A stretch of DNA of 64,000 nucleotides from Roseivivax halodurans JCM 10272. GTDB lineage: Bacteria; Pseudomonadota; Alphaproteobacteria; Rhodobacterales; Rhodobacteraceae. Each line of letters begins with the position of its first letter. The stretch's first letter is position 1. This document shows, in pieces, positions 37,391-46,048 of the stretch. Location: the NCBI RefSeq assembly GCF_000521785.1, contig NZ_JALZ01000001.1, positions 1 through 64,000 of the forward strand. The letters run 5' to 3'. Position numbers and translations under genes: made by a program. Under the pieces are notes generated by a model. It saw nothing but the letters and a program-made list of their open reading frames with translations. It made no database searches and was not told the DNA's origin.

Positions 37391-38056
37391 ATGCGTTTTT
37401 TCTTCGAACGTGATTTCGACCGCGAGCTCGAGATTGAAAGCGGCGAGACGCCTTCCGAGGCCGCCGGGGTGATCGCGCAGGACATCGAGGAGCGGATCGC
37501 CGAGGCGCGGGCGGCCGGCTTTGCCGAAGGCGAGGCCTCGGGCCGGGCGGCGGCCGAGATTGATCTGCGCGGCGCCTGCGAGACCCGGCAGGCGGAAGCA
37601 CTGACGGCCCTCTCGTCGCGACTTAAAGAATTCGTCGCCGAGGCCGACATGCACCGCGCCAAGCTCGAGATCGAACTGGTGGATTTCGCCCTGGCGGTCT
37701 GCGAACGCCTCGCGCCGGAAGCCGTGGTGCACTTCTCGGAGCCGCGCCTACGTGACGAGCTGCAGGCCGGCCTCAAGCTCGTTCAGGGCGAGGGGCGGGT
37801 GCGCGTCCGCGTGGCGCTCGATCTGCGGGACAGGATCGAAGCCGATATCGCGAAAATGGCGGGATCGGAGCTCGCGGCCCGTGTCGAGGTGAGTGGCGAT
37901 GCCGGCCTCGCGGCCGGGGACGTCCGCCTCGAATGGGACAACGGCTTCATGGAGTACAGCTTCGCCGCCACCTGCGACCGGCTGATCTCGGCCCTCGATA
38001 CCCTTGCCGGAGGTGAGTCCCGTCCGGCCCCTTTCCGGAGAGCAGCACATGCCTGA
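37391..38056 (+). CDS. fliH: FliH-like export ATPase regulator
   Basis: The protein has 221 residues with a helical, Glu/Ala-rich N-terminal half and a C-terminal alpha/beta domain (SELVDFALAVCERLAPEAV type). Position between fliF and fliN and its size fit FliH, which tethers and regulates FliI. Sequence conservation is typically weak, so the symbol is supported mainly by synteny. Confidence 0.8.
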   Translation: MRFFFERDFDRELEIESGETPSEAAGVIAQDIEERIAEARAAGFAEGEASGRAAAEIDLRGACETRQAEALTALSSRLKEFVAEADMHRAKLEIELVDFALAVCERLAPEAVVHFSEPRLRDELQAGLKLVQGEGRVRVRVALDLRDRIEADIAKMAGSELAARVEVSGDAGLAAGDVRLEWDNGFMEYSFAATCDRLISALDTLAGGESRPAPFRRAAHA

Positions 38057-38423
38057 CGACACGAAAAGCGCCGAGGCGCCGACCGCCTTCGGTGACGAGA
38101 TCCCCGAGCTCGAAGCCGAGCGCGAGACCCCGCCCGAGACCGGACCGGCAGAAGCGGCGGCGAAGGCGAGCGGCATCGAGGCGGTGATGAACGTCAATCT
38201 CGACGTGCAGGTCGTGCTCGGCGAATGCCGCATGCCGATATCGAGCCTCCTGAAGCTCGGCCGCGGCTCGGTCATCGAGCTCGACCAGAAGATAGGCGAG
38301 CCGGTCTCGCTGGTCATCAATGACCGGCTGGTGGCGCGCGGCGACCTCGTGAAGATCTCTGAGGATCGCATCGGTGTGTCGCTCACCGAGATCGTGCTCG
38401 AGCATCCGGCCTCGATCATCTGA
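38049..38423 (+). CDS. fliN: Flagellar motor switch protein FliN
   Basis: The protein has 124 residues, starting at the ATG at 38049 after GGAG; it overlaps fliH by 8 bp. The SpoA domain is clear: MNVNLDVQVVLGECRMPISSLLKLGRGSVIELDQ. It forms the lower part of the C-ring. Confidence 0.93.
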   Translation: MPDDTKSAEAPTAFGDEIPELEAERETPPETGPAEAAAKASGIEAVMNVNLDVQVVLGECRMPISSLLKLGRGSVIELDQKIGEPVSLVINDRLVARGDLVKISEDRIGVSLTEIVLEHPASII

Positions 38424-38431
38424 GCGGATCG

Positions 38432-39235
38432 ATGCGCCGCCTCATCCTTCTCACGGCCCTTCTCGTGCCGCTGGCGGGCGCCGCCGCGGCGCAGGATGCG
38501 GGCGGCTTTCTCGGCGCGGTCGCGGACGCCCTCGGCGACGCGCCGGCAGGCTCGGACGACCGTGCCCAGCTCTCGGGGCGGATCGTCCAGCTCCTTGCGC
38601 TCTTCACCGTGCTCTCGGTCGCGCCGGGGCTGCTGGTCGTGATGACGAGCTTCACGCGGTTCGTGATCGTCTTCTCGATCCTGCGCTCCGCGCTCGGCCT
38701 CAACCAGACGCCGCCCAACATGGTGATCTCGGCGATGGCGCTCTTCATGACCTTCTTCGTCATGCAGCCGGTGCTGATGGACAGCTGGGAGGGAGGCGTC
38801 GAGCCGCTGCTCGAGAACACGCTGACCGAAGAGCAGGCGGTGGCGCGGATCGGCGAGCCCTTCAAGGCCTTCATGTTCGCTAATACGCGGCCCAAGGATC
38901 TGGCGCTCTTTGCCGATTACGCGGCGCGCTCCGAGGGCGTCGAAGGGGAACTTGCCGCGGCCGAGACCGCCGAGGAGGCATCCTGGCGCGCGCTCGTTCC
39001 GGCCTTCATGATCTCCGAGTTGCGGCGCGCCTTCACGATCGGATTTCTCATCTACCTGCCATTCGTGGCGCTCGATCTCATCGTCGCCTCGATCCTGATG
39101 AGCGCGGGCATGATGATGCTGCCGCCCGTGCTGATCTCCCTGCCGTTCAAGGTCATCTTCTTCGTTCTGATCGACGGCTGGTACATGCTCGCCGGCAGCC
39201 TGATGGAAAGTTACCTGCCCGTTGCGGGCGGCTGA
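38432..39235 (+). CDS. fliP: Flagellar export apparatus protein FliP
   Basis: The protein has 267 residues with a cleavable signal peptide and four membrane helices. The motifs MTSFTRFVIVFSILRSALGLNQTPPN and SILMSAGMMMLPPVLISLPFK identify FliP. It builds the pentameric core of the export gate. No fliO is found next to it. Confidence 0.95.
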   Translation: MRRLILLTALLVPLAGAAAAQDAGGFLGAVADALGDAPAGSDDRAQLSGRIVQLLALFTVLSVAPGLLVVMTSFTRFVIVFSILRSALGLNQTPPNMVISAMALFMTFFVMQPVLMDSWEGGVEPLLENTLTEEQAVARIGEPFKAFMFANTRPKDLALFADYAARSEGVEGELAAAETAEEASWRALVPAFMISELRRAFTIGFLIYLPFVALDLIVASILMSAGMMMLPPVLISLPFKVIFFVLIDGWYMLAGSLMESYLPVAGG

Positions 39236-39248
39236 GGACCAAACCGAC

Positions 39249-40298
39249 ATGACGCAAGCAACCTTTCAACGCGCCACGCTCGACGCCGGGAACGTGCCGG
39301 GCAAGGCTCTGGTCGGACCCGAGAAGGCGGCGGTCCTCTTTCTCTGCCTCGGCGAGGACCGTGGCACGGATCTGATGAAACAGCTCTCCAAGGACGAGAT
39401 CCGCAAGATCTCGCACGCCATGGCGGGGCTCGGCGTCGTTCCCGCCCCCATGGTCGAGGAGGTCATGGTGGATTTCGGGCGCGCCGTGGCACATGGCGGC
39501 TCCGTGATCGGATCGTTCTCCATGGCCGAGTCGATGCTGCGCAAGGTGCTGCCCGAAGACCAGGTCGCCACCATCCTCCGCGAGATCCGCGGTCCGCTGC
39601 AGGAGCGCGACCTCTGGGCCCGGTTCTCCATGCTGAACGAGACGAGCATCGCGGGCTACCTCAAGTCCGAGCACGATCAGACCGCCGCCGCGATCCTCTC
39701 GCATGTGGAGCCGCAGACGGCAGCGTCCGTGCTGCCTCTCCTCGGCGAGGAGCGCATGCTGTCGATCATCGAGCGCATGGTGGCGCTCGATGCGGTCCCG
39801 CAGCACATGATGAAGCAGATCGAAGAGGCTCTGCAGCAGGACATCGCTTCCGTGGCCGCGCAGCCGACCGCCGGAGAGAAGCGCCGCCGCATGGCCGAGC
39901 TCTTCAACCGGCTCGACATCGAGATGTTCGAACAGCTGGCGCCCCGGCTCGAGGAGAGGATGCCGACCGCGTTCCCCGAAATCCGGGCCCGGATGTTCAC
40001 GTTCGACGATCTGGTCCGGATCGATCCGCAGGGCCTCGTGCGGGTGATGCGCGGGGTGGAGGGAAACACCCTGCCGGTCGCCCTGAAGGGTGCCAAGGAA
40101 GACGTGGCGCAGAAGTTCTTTGCCGCGCTCCCGCAGCGCTCCCGGGAGATGCTGCAGGAGGAGCTCTCGGTCATGGGGCCGATGCGGGCCCGCGACGTGC
40201 GCGAGGCTCAGAGCGCGATGGTCACATGTGCCCGGCAGCTGGCGGCGGAAGACCTTATCGTCCTCCCGCTCCACGACGACGAAGTCATGATCCAGTGA
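39249..40298 (+). CDS. fliG: Flagellar motor switch protein FliG
   Basis: The protein has 349 residues, from the ATG at 39249. The N-terminal FliF-binding, middle and C-terminal domains are present (PEKAAVLFLCLGED; TAAAILSHVEPQTAASVLPLL; FTFDDLVRIDPQGLVRVMRGV). The C-terminal domain carries the charged torque helix. It ends 3 bp from the convergent DUF1217 gene. Confidence 0.94.
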   Translation: MTQATFQRATLDAGNVPGKALVGPEKAAVLFLCLGEDRGTDLMKQLSKDEIRKISHAMAGLGVVPAPMVEEVMVDFGRAVAHGGSVIGSFSMAESMLRKVLPEDQVATILREIRGPLQERDLWARFSMLNETSIAGYLKSEHDQTAAAILSHVEPQTAASVLPLLGEERMLSIIERMVALDAVPQHMMKQIEEALQQDIASVAAQPTAGEKRRRMAELFNRLDIEMFEQLAPRLEERMPTAFPEIRARMFTFDDLVRIDPQGLVRVMRGVEGNTLPVALKGAKEDVAQKFFAALPQRSREMLQEELSVMGPMRARDVREAQSAMVTCARQLAAEDLIVLPLHDDEVMIQ

Positions 40299-40301
40299 GC
40301 C

Positions 40302-41120
40302 TCAGCCGTAGGGGCGGCGGGGCAGGGCGCTGATCGCCGAGATGTCCAGCGTCATCGGCGCGAAGGCCCCGCCGCCGCGTGCCATGCCCGAGAGCATCTG
40401 CACGGCCGGATTCGAGGAGGCGCCCTGCGCCGAGGTCGCATCGCTGATCGCGACATAAATCCTCTCGAAGCGCTTCAGCTTCTCGGGATCCTTGAGATCG
40501 GCGAGATCGAGCTTGCGCTTGAAGATCTCGGCCTGCTTGTCGATGTCGAGCCCGGCGGTCGCCTCGGGGATGCCGAGCGCGGTGCGCAGCACCTTCGAGA
40601 GGTCCTTGTCCTTGAGGATGTCGAAGACGTTCCGGACATTCGCCGCCTTGTCGCGGAATTCGAGTACCCGGCCGACCGTCTCGTTCTGCGCCTCGCCGTC
40701 GTTGATGTACTGGCGCGTGACGTAGCGGTCCACCATCTCCTCCTGCCAGGCGGGATCCGAGAAGTCCTGCACCGGACCGGCATCGGTGAAAGCCATCTCC
40801 GCATGCAGGTCCTTGAACCGCGAATCCGTCAGGCGGTTCACGAGCGAGGTGCGGTCCGAGACGTCGCTCGTCAGCATCTTGCGGATCAGCGCCTTGCCGA
40901 AGATCTGGTCCTCGAGGTCGTGCGCGCGCATCACGAAGGTATAGAGATCGCGGTCCTCCATCAGATCGTCGATCGACGAGACGTCACCGATCCTCTCGCG
41001 GAACTGCGTGATCGCCCGCTCGTGCTGCGCCGAGTTGCGGATGAGCGACAGGCTCTTGTCCTTCGTCGCATCGAGCAGCGACAGCCCGGTGCCCGCGCTC
41101 ATGCCGCCGATCGGGATCAT
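40302..41120 (-). CDS. DUF1217 flagellar-locus protein
   Basis: The protein has 272 residues. Repeated short helical segments (DISSIDDLMEDRDLYTFVMRAHDLEDQIFGKALIRKMLTSD type and NVRNVFDILKDKDLSKVLRTALGIP) characterise DUF1217, found in alphaproteobacterial flagellar loci and of unknown mechanism. It overlaps flbT by 4 bp, so it is expressed with flaF, flbT and the flagellins. Confidence 0.85.
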   Translation of the reverse strand: MIPIGGMSAGTGLSLLDATKDKSLSLIRNSAQHERAITQFRERIGDVSSIDDLMEDRDLYTFVMRAHDLEDQIFGKALIRKMLTSDVSDRTSLVNRLTDSRFKDLHAEMAFTDAGPVQDFSDPAWQEEMVDRYVTRQYINDGEAQNETVGRVLEFRDKAANVRNVFDILKDKDLSKVLRTALGIPEATAGLDIDKQAEIFKRKLDLADLKDPEKLKRFERIYVAISDATSAQGASSNPAVQMLSGMARGGGAFAPMTLDISAISALPRRPYG

Positions 41121-41551
41121 TCCGCCGCCACCGCGGGTTCACCGCCCTCGGCCTCCTGGGCCGCCGTGAGCGCCATGAGCTTGGCCTCGTGCTTCAGCAC
41201 AGGCCGCAGCGCGGAGAGCGCCTTGTAGAAGTCAGACTGGCTGACGAAATTGGCCGCCTCGAAGATCCGGCTGAGATTGTCGCCGCCGAAGACCATCGCG
41301 AGGTCCGCAAGATCGCTCTGGATCAGCGGCACGAGGGCCTCGCGGTGCGTCGCGTGGATGAGCGCCGTCTGGATCAGGAAATAGGCGCGCCGGACCGGGG
41401 TCGGTGCGCTTTCCTTGTCGAGCAGGTCGCTCTCGCGCACCACGTCGGCGTGGCTCTCGATATGGATCATGTGGCGGCGGTTCGAGTTGCGGATCTCGCA
41501 ACCGTTCACCACGAGGCGTTCGTTGGGCTTGAGCGTGATCGCGAGCGGCAT
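41117..41551 (-). CDS. flbT: Flagellin post-transcriptional regulator FlbT
   Basis: The protein has 144 residues. MPLAITLKPNERLVVNGCEIRNSNRR and QTALIHATHREALVPL match FlbT. In Caulobacter FlbT binds the 5' leader of flagellin mRNA and destabilises it when hook assembly is incomplete. It lies 3 bp after flaF. Confidence 0.93.
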   Translation of the reverse strand: MPLAITLKPNERLVVNGCEIRNSNRRHMIHIESHADVVRESDLLDKESAPTPVRRAYFLIQTALIHATHREALVPLIQSDLADLAMVFGGDNLSRIFEAANFVSQSDFYKALSALRPVLKHEAKLMALTAAQEAEGGEPAVAAE

Positions 41552-41554
41552 CTC

Positions 41555-41953
41555 TCAGACCCCGCTCGGACCTGGCGCCTGGCCGGCCAGCCCGCGGATG
41601 ATGGTGTGGTTGATGTCGACGAGCGCCTTCACGCCGGCCTCGCCGCCCATCACGCGGGAGCTCTGCCGGTCGATCCAATGGGCGATGGAAATCAGCTGCG
41701 CGCGCAACTCCTTTGGCAGTGCGTTGTCCGGCTCGCTGAGATCGTGCCGGATCGCGAGCCAGAAGCGCTGGTTGTCGGAGATGGCGTCGCGCAGGCCCGC
41801 GGCGAGGATCGGCAGGCGCTCGGTGCGCTCTGCGGTGTCGTACACCCCGGCGGCGCGCTCGATGGCGGCGGTGACGCCCGAGAGCACCCTCCGTTCGATC
41901 TGGCGCGGTGTCTCGGTCTCGCGGACATTCTGCTTGTAGGCGGCGATGCTCAT
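41555..41953 (-). CDS. flaF: Flagellar biosynthesis regulator FlaF
   Basis: The protein has 132 residues, helical, with YKQNVRETETPRQIERRVLSGVTAAIE and KELRAQLISIAHWIDRQSSRVM. FlaF promotes flagellin export or translation opposite to FlbT. It lies downstream of the flagellins, separated by a hairpin. Confidence 0.92.
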   Translation of the reverse strand: MSIAAYKQNVRETETPRQIERRVLSGVTAAIERAAGVYDTAERTERLPILAAGLRDAISDNQRFWLAIRHDLSEPDNALPKELRAQLISIAHWIDRQSSRVMGGEAGVKALVDINHTIIRGLAGQAPGPSGV

Positions 41954-42007
41954 GAATTCTGCCCTCTCGGCCTCTGGCCCCGGCTTCTGCCGGAGTGGTC
42001 GGGACGG

Positions 42008-42030
42008 GGGCCCGGGATCATCCCGGGCCC
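42008..42030. terminator. 23-bp palindrome after flagellin 1
   Basis: GGGCCCGGGAT (42008-42018) and ATCCCGGGCCC (42020-42030) are perfect arms around one central base. This strong GC stem lies between the flagellin stop and flaF. It may stabilise flagellin mRNA or partly terminate, giving high flagellin and low FlaF/FlbT. No T-tract. Confidence 0.55.
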
Positions 42031-42060
42031 GACGCTATGTCATGCGGAAGGTCTGCCGGA

Positions 42061-42966
42061 TCAGCGGAAGAGGCTGAGGATGTTCTGCGGCTTCTGGTTC
42101 GCCATGGTCAGCGATTGCGTGGCGAGCTGCTGCTGCACCTGCAGGGCCTGCAGGCGCGCGGCTTCCTCTTCCATGTTCGCGTCGATCATCGCACCGACGC
42201 CGGCGTCCAGGTTGTCGGTCAGCTTGTTGAGGAACTCTTGCTGTCCCTCAACGGATGCAGAAGACTGGCCTAGCTTTGTTGCAATGTCAGCCACTTCGCC
42301 GGAGGTCGTTTCGGCGGTTTCAAGAACGGCCTTCAAAAAGGCTTCACCTGTGGTGAAATCGGTGGCGATTTCTTTAAAGTTCGCGATGTGCTGTGCCATA
42401 TTATGCCCCTCGACCTCCATGGTGGTCGCGGTGAAATCACCGGCGCGAGAGATCCCCGTCACAACATTCTTATTTGTACTGGCGGACGTCCCGGTATCTT
42501 TGCTTGTGAACGTCCCATCAGTCGCCAAGTCGGCTCCGGTTGCGGCGGAATAGCTTGAGGCACCCAGTAGGTCATCACCGTTGAATGTCGACTGCGCTAG
42601 CGTAGCTTCCATGCGCTTGACGAGTTCATTTAGATCGTTCTGGATGTCGGTTTCGCCACCTTTCGCGCCTTGTGCAAAGGCAATCTTGTCGACGAATTCC
42701 TTCGACAACGTGTTGATTGTTTCAGCACCGACCCGGGCGGTTTCGATCGAGTTTTTGGTCAGTGTGAGACCCTCGTTGATCGAAGACAGGGCGGAACTGT
42801 CGCCTTTCATCGATTCCGAGATCTGGAAATAAGCGGCGTTGTCCTTGCCCGAATTGACCTTGAGACCGGTCGAGATCCGGTTCTGGGTGCTGTCGAGGCT
42901 GTTGTTGATGTTCCGCAGCGTCGTGAGGGCGTTCATTGCGGAATTGTTGGTAAGGATGGAAGACAT
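42061..42966 (-). CDS. Flagellin (copy 1, 301 residues)
   Basis: The D0 and D1 domains are conserved at both ends (SSILTNNSAMNALTTLRNIN ... QQLATQSLTMANQKPQNILSLFR), with a short variable middle. It is the filament subunit secreted by the flagellar export system. The promoter-proximal leader has GGAGAAC before the start and a CGTCGTTCTGAC element 31 bp upstream. It is shorter than enteric flagellins, as is usual in Rhodobacterales. Confidence 0.93.
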   Translation of the reverse strand: MSSILTNNSAMNALTTLRNINNSLDSTQNRISTGLKVNSGKDNAAYFQISESMKGDSSALSSINEGLTLTKNSIETARVGAETINTLSKEFVDKIAFAQGAKGGETDIQNDLNELVKRMEATLAQSTFNGDDLLGASSYSAATGADLATDGTFTSKDTGTSASTNKNVVTGISRAGDFTATTMEVEGHNMAQHIANFKEIATDFTTGEAFLKAVLETAETTSGEVADIATKLGQSSASVEGQQEFLNKLTDNLDAGVGAMIDANMEEEAARLQALQVQQQLATQSLTMANQKPQNILSLFR

Positions 42967-42997
42967 TGAGGTTCTCCTGCTAGCCGTTTGAGAGGAC

Positions 42998-43009
42998 CGT
43001 CGTTCTGAC
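42998..43009 (-). promoter_or_regulatory. Flagellin leader element, copy 1
   Basis: On the plus strand this reads CGTCGTTCTGAC; in the flagellin transcript it is GTCAGAACGACG, ending 31 nt before the start codon. Adjacent bases add an inverted repeat, CCGTC-N5-GACGG. The same 12 bases lie 32 nt before the second flagellin start and, in complementary sense, at the end of flgH. Confidence 0.6.
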
Positions 43010-43056
43010 GGAGAGCGGTCATACCCGCACTATTTAAGCCGGTTGTGGCTTCGATA

Positions 43057-44031
43057 TTAGCGGAAAAGGCCGAGAATATTCTGCGGCTTCTGGTTTGCCA
43101 TGGTCAGGGATTGGGTTGCGAGCTGCTGTTGCACCTGCAGCGCCTGAAGGCGTGCCGCTTCCTCTTCCATATTGGCGTCGATCATCGAGCCCACGCCCGC
43201 ATCGATGTTATCAGTAAGCTTGTTCAAAAACTCTTGCTGACTCTCGATGGAAGAAGCGGACTGGCCCAGCTTTGTCGCAATGTCAGCCACGTCTCCCGAC
43301 AGACCTTCGACAGTTTTTAGAGCACCTTTCAGAAAGGCCTCACTGGACGTGGGCGTCTTGGCCGCTTCGGCAAAGCCATCCGCCATTGTCTTAAAGTCCG
43401 TTATCAGAGACGCCACGTCGTGTGTTTCCATCTGCATGGTAGTCGCACCGAAGGTTCCTGCCCGAGAAATGCCGGTGACCACGTTTCGCGTAACCTTAAC
43501 AGTGGCAGGGCTAGCGCCGCCAGCAGCGGTACTCCCGTTTTCTGTTTCTCCAATGGTTCCGTTAGCAGTATCCAAGACTCCCGCCGTAATATCCAGGTCT
43601 TCATCGTCCTCTGTGTATGATGCCGCCCCAAGCATGTCGTCGCCATTGAACGTCGATTGAGCCAGCGTCGCTTCCATCCGTTTGACGATTTCTTTGAGGT
43701 CGTTGCCGATGTCATCCTCGCCTCCCTCAGCGCCTTGGGCGAAGGAAACCTTTTCGAAGAACTCTTTGGACAAATCATGTATCGTTTCGGCCCCAACTCG
43801 GGCGGTCTCGATCGAGTTCTTTGTCAATGTAAGACCTTCGTTGATCGACGACAGCGCTGAACTGTCACCTTTCATGGATTCCGAAATCTGGAAGTAAGCG
43901 GCATTGTCCTTGCCGGACTGCACCTTGAGACCGGTGGAGATCCGGTTCTGGGTGCTGTCGAGGCTGTTGTTGATGTTCCGCATCGTCGCAAGCGCGTTCA
44001 TTGCGGAATTGTTGGTGAGGATGGAAGACAT
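43057..44031 (-). CDS. Flagellin (copy 2, 324 residues)
   Basis: The ends are nearly identical to copy 1 (SSILTNNSAMNALATMRNIN ... SLTMANQKPQNILGLFR), so the two arose by duplication; the middle is longer and differs. GGAGGGACTTC precedes the start. A TTAA-N7-GAAAC box lies about 90 bp upstream. The frame is open far upstream, but the extra part is not flagellin-like and crosses non-coding sequence. Confidence 0.93.
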   Translation of the reverse strand: MSSILTNNSAMNALATMRNINNSLDSTQNRISTGLKVQSGKDNAAYFQISESMKGDSSALSSINEGLTLTKNSIETARVGAETIHDLSKEFFEKVSFAQGAEGGEDDIGNDLKEIVKRMEATLAQSTFNGDDMLGAASYTEDDEDLDITAGVLDTANGTIGETENGSTAAGGASPATVKVTRNVVTGISRAGTFGATTMQMETHDVASLITDFKTMADGFAEAAKTPTSSEAFLKGALKTVEGLSGDVADIATKLGQSASSIESQQEFLNKLTDNIDAGVGSMIDANMEEEAARLQALQVQQQLATQSLTMANQKPQNILGLFR

Positions 44032-44063
44032 GAAGTCCCTCCGTACGTTCTGATCACCTAGGG

Positions 44064-44075
44064 CGTCGTTCTGAC
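44064..44075 (-). promoter_or_regulatory. Flagellin leader element, copy 2
   Basis: The same 12-mer as in the other flagellin leader, ending 32 nt before the start codon. Here the identity with the flgH 3' element extends to 15 bases (44063-44077 with 55886-55900). Confidence 0.6.
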
Positions 44076-44119
44076 AGCCGGGGCGACCGAAGCCGCTCAC
44101 AGGGAAGTTGGGAAATGCG

Positions 44120-44135
44120 GTTTCAAGAAGGTTAA
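44120..44135 (-). promoter_or_regulatory. CtrA-like box upstream of flagellin 2
   Basis: In gene direction it reads TTAACCTTCTTGAAAC, i.e. TTAA-N7-GAAAC, close to the alphaproteobacterial CtrA consensus TTAA-N7-TTAAC. It shares TTAACCTT with boxes upstream of flgE and the sigma gene, each on the strand of its gene. Confidence 0.5.
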
Positions 44136-44177
44136 GGTTTGGGAAATTTTGGAGGGGCTGAAATTGGCCCTCGCGAT

Positions 44178-44564
44178 TCAGACCTCGCGATCGAGCAGGC
44201 CCTTCGGGGCATGTGCGCTCCCGAGGGAGCCGTCCGCACCGTAGAGGCCGCCGAGCCCGTGACGGCCGCTGATGCGTTTCAGCGTATTGGCCATGCCGCG
44301 CACCGTCTCCGCGACATGGGCGAGGCGGCGGCCGTTGCGGGTCATCTGCGTGCGCGTCGTCTCGAGCCGGTCGCGCATCTGCGGATCGGTCTCGGCCGAG
44401 GCGAGCAGTTCCTCCGCCCGCGCATCGAGCCGGTCGAGCAGGGTTTCCTTCTCGGAGGTCATCGCCGCAAGCGCGCGCGTGTCGCCGGCATCGAGCGCGG
44501 CGCTCTCGCGGCTTAGCAACGTGTCGAGAGCATGGAGGTCGGGATCGGTCCGTCGGAAAAGCAT
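44178..44564 (-). CDS. FlgN-like flagellar chaperone
   Basis: The protein has 128 residues, helical and charged (LSRESAALDAGDTRALAAMTSEKETLLDRLDARAEELL). Size, composition and location beside hook-basal body genes match FlgN, the export chaperone for FlgK and FlgL. The ATG at 44564 overlaps the flgJ stop; GAGGAG lies 8 bp upstream. Family identity is moderate. Confidence 0.6.
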   Translation of the reverse strand: MLFRRTDPDLHALDTLLSRESAALDAGDTRALAAMTSEKETLLDRLDARAEELLASAETDPQMRDRLETTRTQMTRNGRRLAHVAETVRGMANTLKRISGRHGLGGLYGADGSLGSAHAPKGLLDREV

Positions 44565-44866
44565 CACTTGGTCTCCTCAGTGGGAAGGGCCTGTCCGCCC
44601 TGATACGCGTCCATCGCCCGGCCGACGCTGCGTGCGATGCCGGTGCTCCCCTCGGCCGCGATCTGGTCGGCGACCGCGCGGGCGAGGAAGGACCGCCAGG
44701 TTTCCTCGGCATGCCCGCCGCCGAACATGCCGATCTTCACGGTCTTCAGCATCTCGTCGACGGTTTGGGTCAGGAACGCGGCCTCGAACTCCCGCGCGGT
44801 CTCTGCAGACGCGTTCTGCGCGGCGGGCGGTGCGGGAGGAACGGCAGCGAGGCTCGGGATCTTCAC
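44564..44866 (-). CDS. flgJ: FlgJ rod-binding domain protein (no muramidase domain)
   Basis: The protein has 100 residues. The GTG at 44866 has GGAG at 7 bp and follows flgI by 11 bp. It has the FlgJ N-terminal rod-capping region: EFEAAFLTQTVDEMLKTVKIGMFGGGHAEETWRSFLARAVADQIA. The C-terminal glycosidase domain of enteric FlgJ is absent; a separate transglycosylase at 28309-29166 probably provides it. Confidence 0.85.
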   Translation of the reverse strand: MKIPSLAAVPPAPPAAQNASAETAREFEAAFLTQTVDEMLKTVKIGMFGGGHAEETWRSFLARAVADQIAAEGSTGIARSVGRAMDAYQGGQALPTEETK

Positions 44867-44877
44867 GACAGCGCTCC

Positions 44878-45999
44878 TCAGATGATCTCGAGATCGGCGT
44901 GAAGCGCGCCCGCGGCCTTGATCGCCTGCAGGATCGATATCGTCTGCGTCGCGGTCACGCCGATGGCGTTGAGCCCGTCGACCAGCCGCTGCAGGCTGAC
45001 ATCGCCCTGCAGCACGGTGAACTGGGCGGGCTCCTCCTGCACCTCGACGCTGGTCTGCGGCACCACCACCGTCTCGCCGATGGAAAAGGGCTCGGGCTGG
45101 CTGACCTCGATCTGCTCCTTGACCATGACGGTGAGACCGCCCTGGCTGACCGCGACGGTGGCGATGCGCACGTTGCCGCCCATGACGATGGTGCCGGAGC
45201 GCGCGTCGATGACCACCTTGGCCCGCATGTCGGGATCGACGGAGAGGTTCTCGACCGCCGCCAGCACCTCGGGGACCCCACCGGCCTTGCCCTCGTAGTC
45301 GATCTGGACCGTACCGGGATCGAGCGCGCGGGCGGAGTTCGGCCCGAGCTCGGTGTTGATCGCGTCGGCGATGCGGGAGGCGGTGGTCATGTCGGGATCG
45401 CGCAGGGCGACGCGCATGGAATTGAGTGAGCCGAGCTCGAAATCGATCTCGGTCTCGACGGTCGCGCCGTTCTCGATCCGCGCGACGGTCGGCACGCCCT
45501 CGACGATCGAGGCGTTGACGCCCTGCGCGGCATAACCCGCGACCGCGATCGGTCCCTGCGCCACGGCGTAGACCTCGCCGTCGGCGCCGCTCAGCGGCGT
45601 GACGATCAGCGTGCCGCCGCGCAGGGAATCCGCGTCGCCGAGCGAGGAGACGACCACGTCGATCGTCGAGCCGCGCCGCGCGAAGGGCGGCAGCATCGCG
45701 GTGACCATGACGGCGGCGGTGTTCTCGGTCCGGATCCGGTCGTCGCTGAGATTGCCGACGCCGAGGCGCTCGAGCATGCCCTCGATGCTCTTTTCGGTGA
45801 AGGGCGCGTTGCGCAGGCTGTCCCCGGTGCCGTTCAGGCCCACGACGAGGCCGTAGCCGACGAGCTGGTTCTCCCGCACCCCCTCGAAGAACGCGATGTC
45901 CTTGATCCGCACGTCGGCGAGCGCCGCACCCGCCAGCGCGACAAGCGCCAGCACCGGTGTGATGCTGCGAAGAAGGAGGAGGCGGCTGAAGATCGGCAT
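44878..45999 (-). CDS. flgI: Flagellar P-ring protein FlgI
   Basis: The protein has 373 residues. The ATG at 45999 gives a signal peptide ending ALA|DVRIKDIA and matches the usual length; a further upstream ATG at 46026 would lengthen it. VRENQLVGYGLVVGLNGTGDSL and ARSGTIVMGGNVRIATVAVSQGGL are diagnostic. The P-ring surrounds the rod at the peptidoglycan. It heads flgI-flgJ-flgN. Confidence 0.94.
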   Translation of the reverse strand: MPIFSRLLLLRSITPVLALVALAGAALADVRIKDIAFFEGVRENQLVGYGLVVGLNGTGDSLRNAPFTEKSIEGMLERLGVGNLSDDRIRTENTAAVMVTAMLPPFARRGSTIDVVVSSLGDADSLRGGTLIVTPLSGADGEVYAVAQGPIAVAGYAAQGVNASIVEGVPTVARIENGATVETEIDFELGSLNSMRVALRDPDMTTASRIADAINTELGPNSARALDPGTVQIDYEGKAGGVPEVLAAVENLSVDPDMRAKVVIDARSGTIVMGGNVRIATVAVSQGGLTVMVKEQIEVSQPEPFSIGETVVVPQTSVEVQEEPAQFTVLQGDVSLQRLVDGLNAIGVTATQTISILQAIKAAGALHADLEII

Positions 46000-46048
46000 C
46001 GAGGATCGGCCCGGGTTCGAGTGCATGGGGCGGATTGAGCACAGGCGG

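Noticed and set aside
44032-44712. N-terminal extension of flagellin 2
   Set aside because: The open frame continues, but the extension is Arg-rich, crosses the CtrA-like box and the FlgN-like gene, and flagellins start with MSSILTNNSA at 44031.
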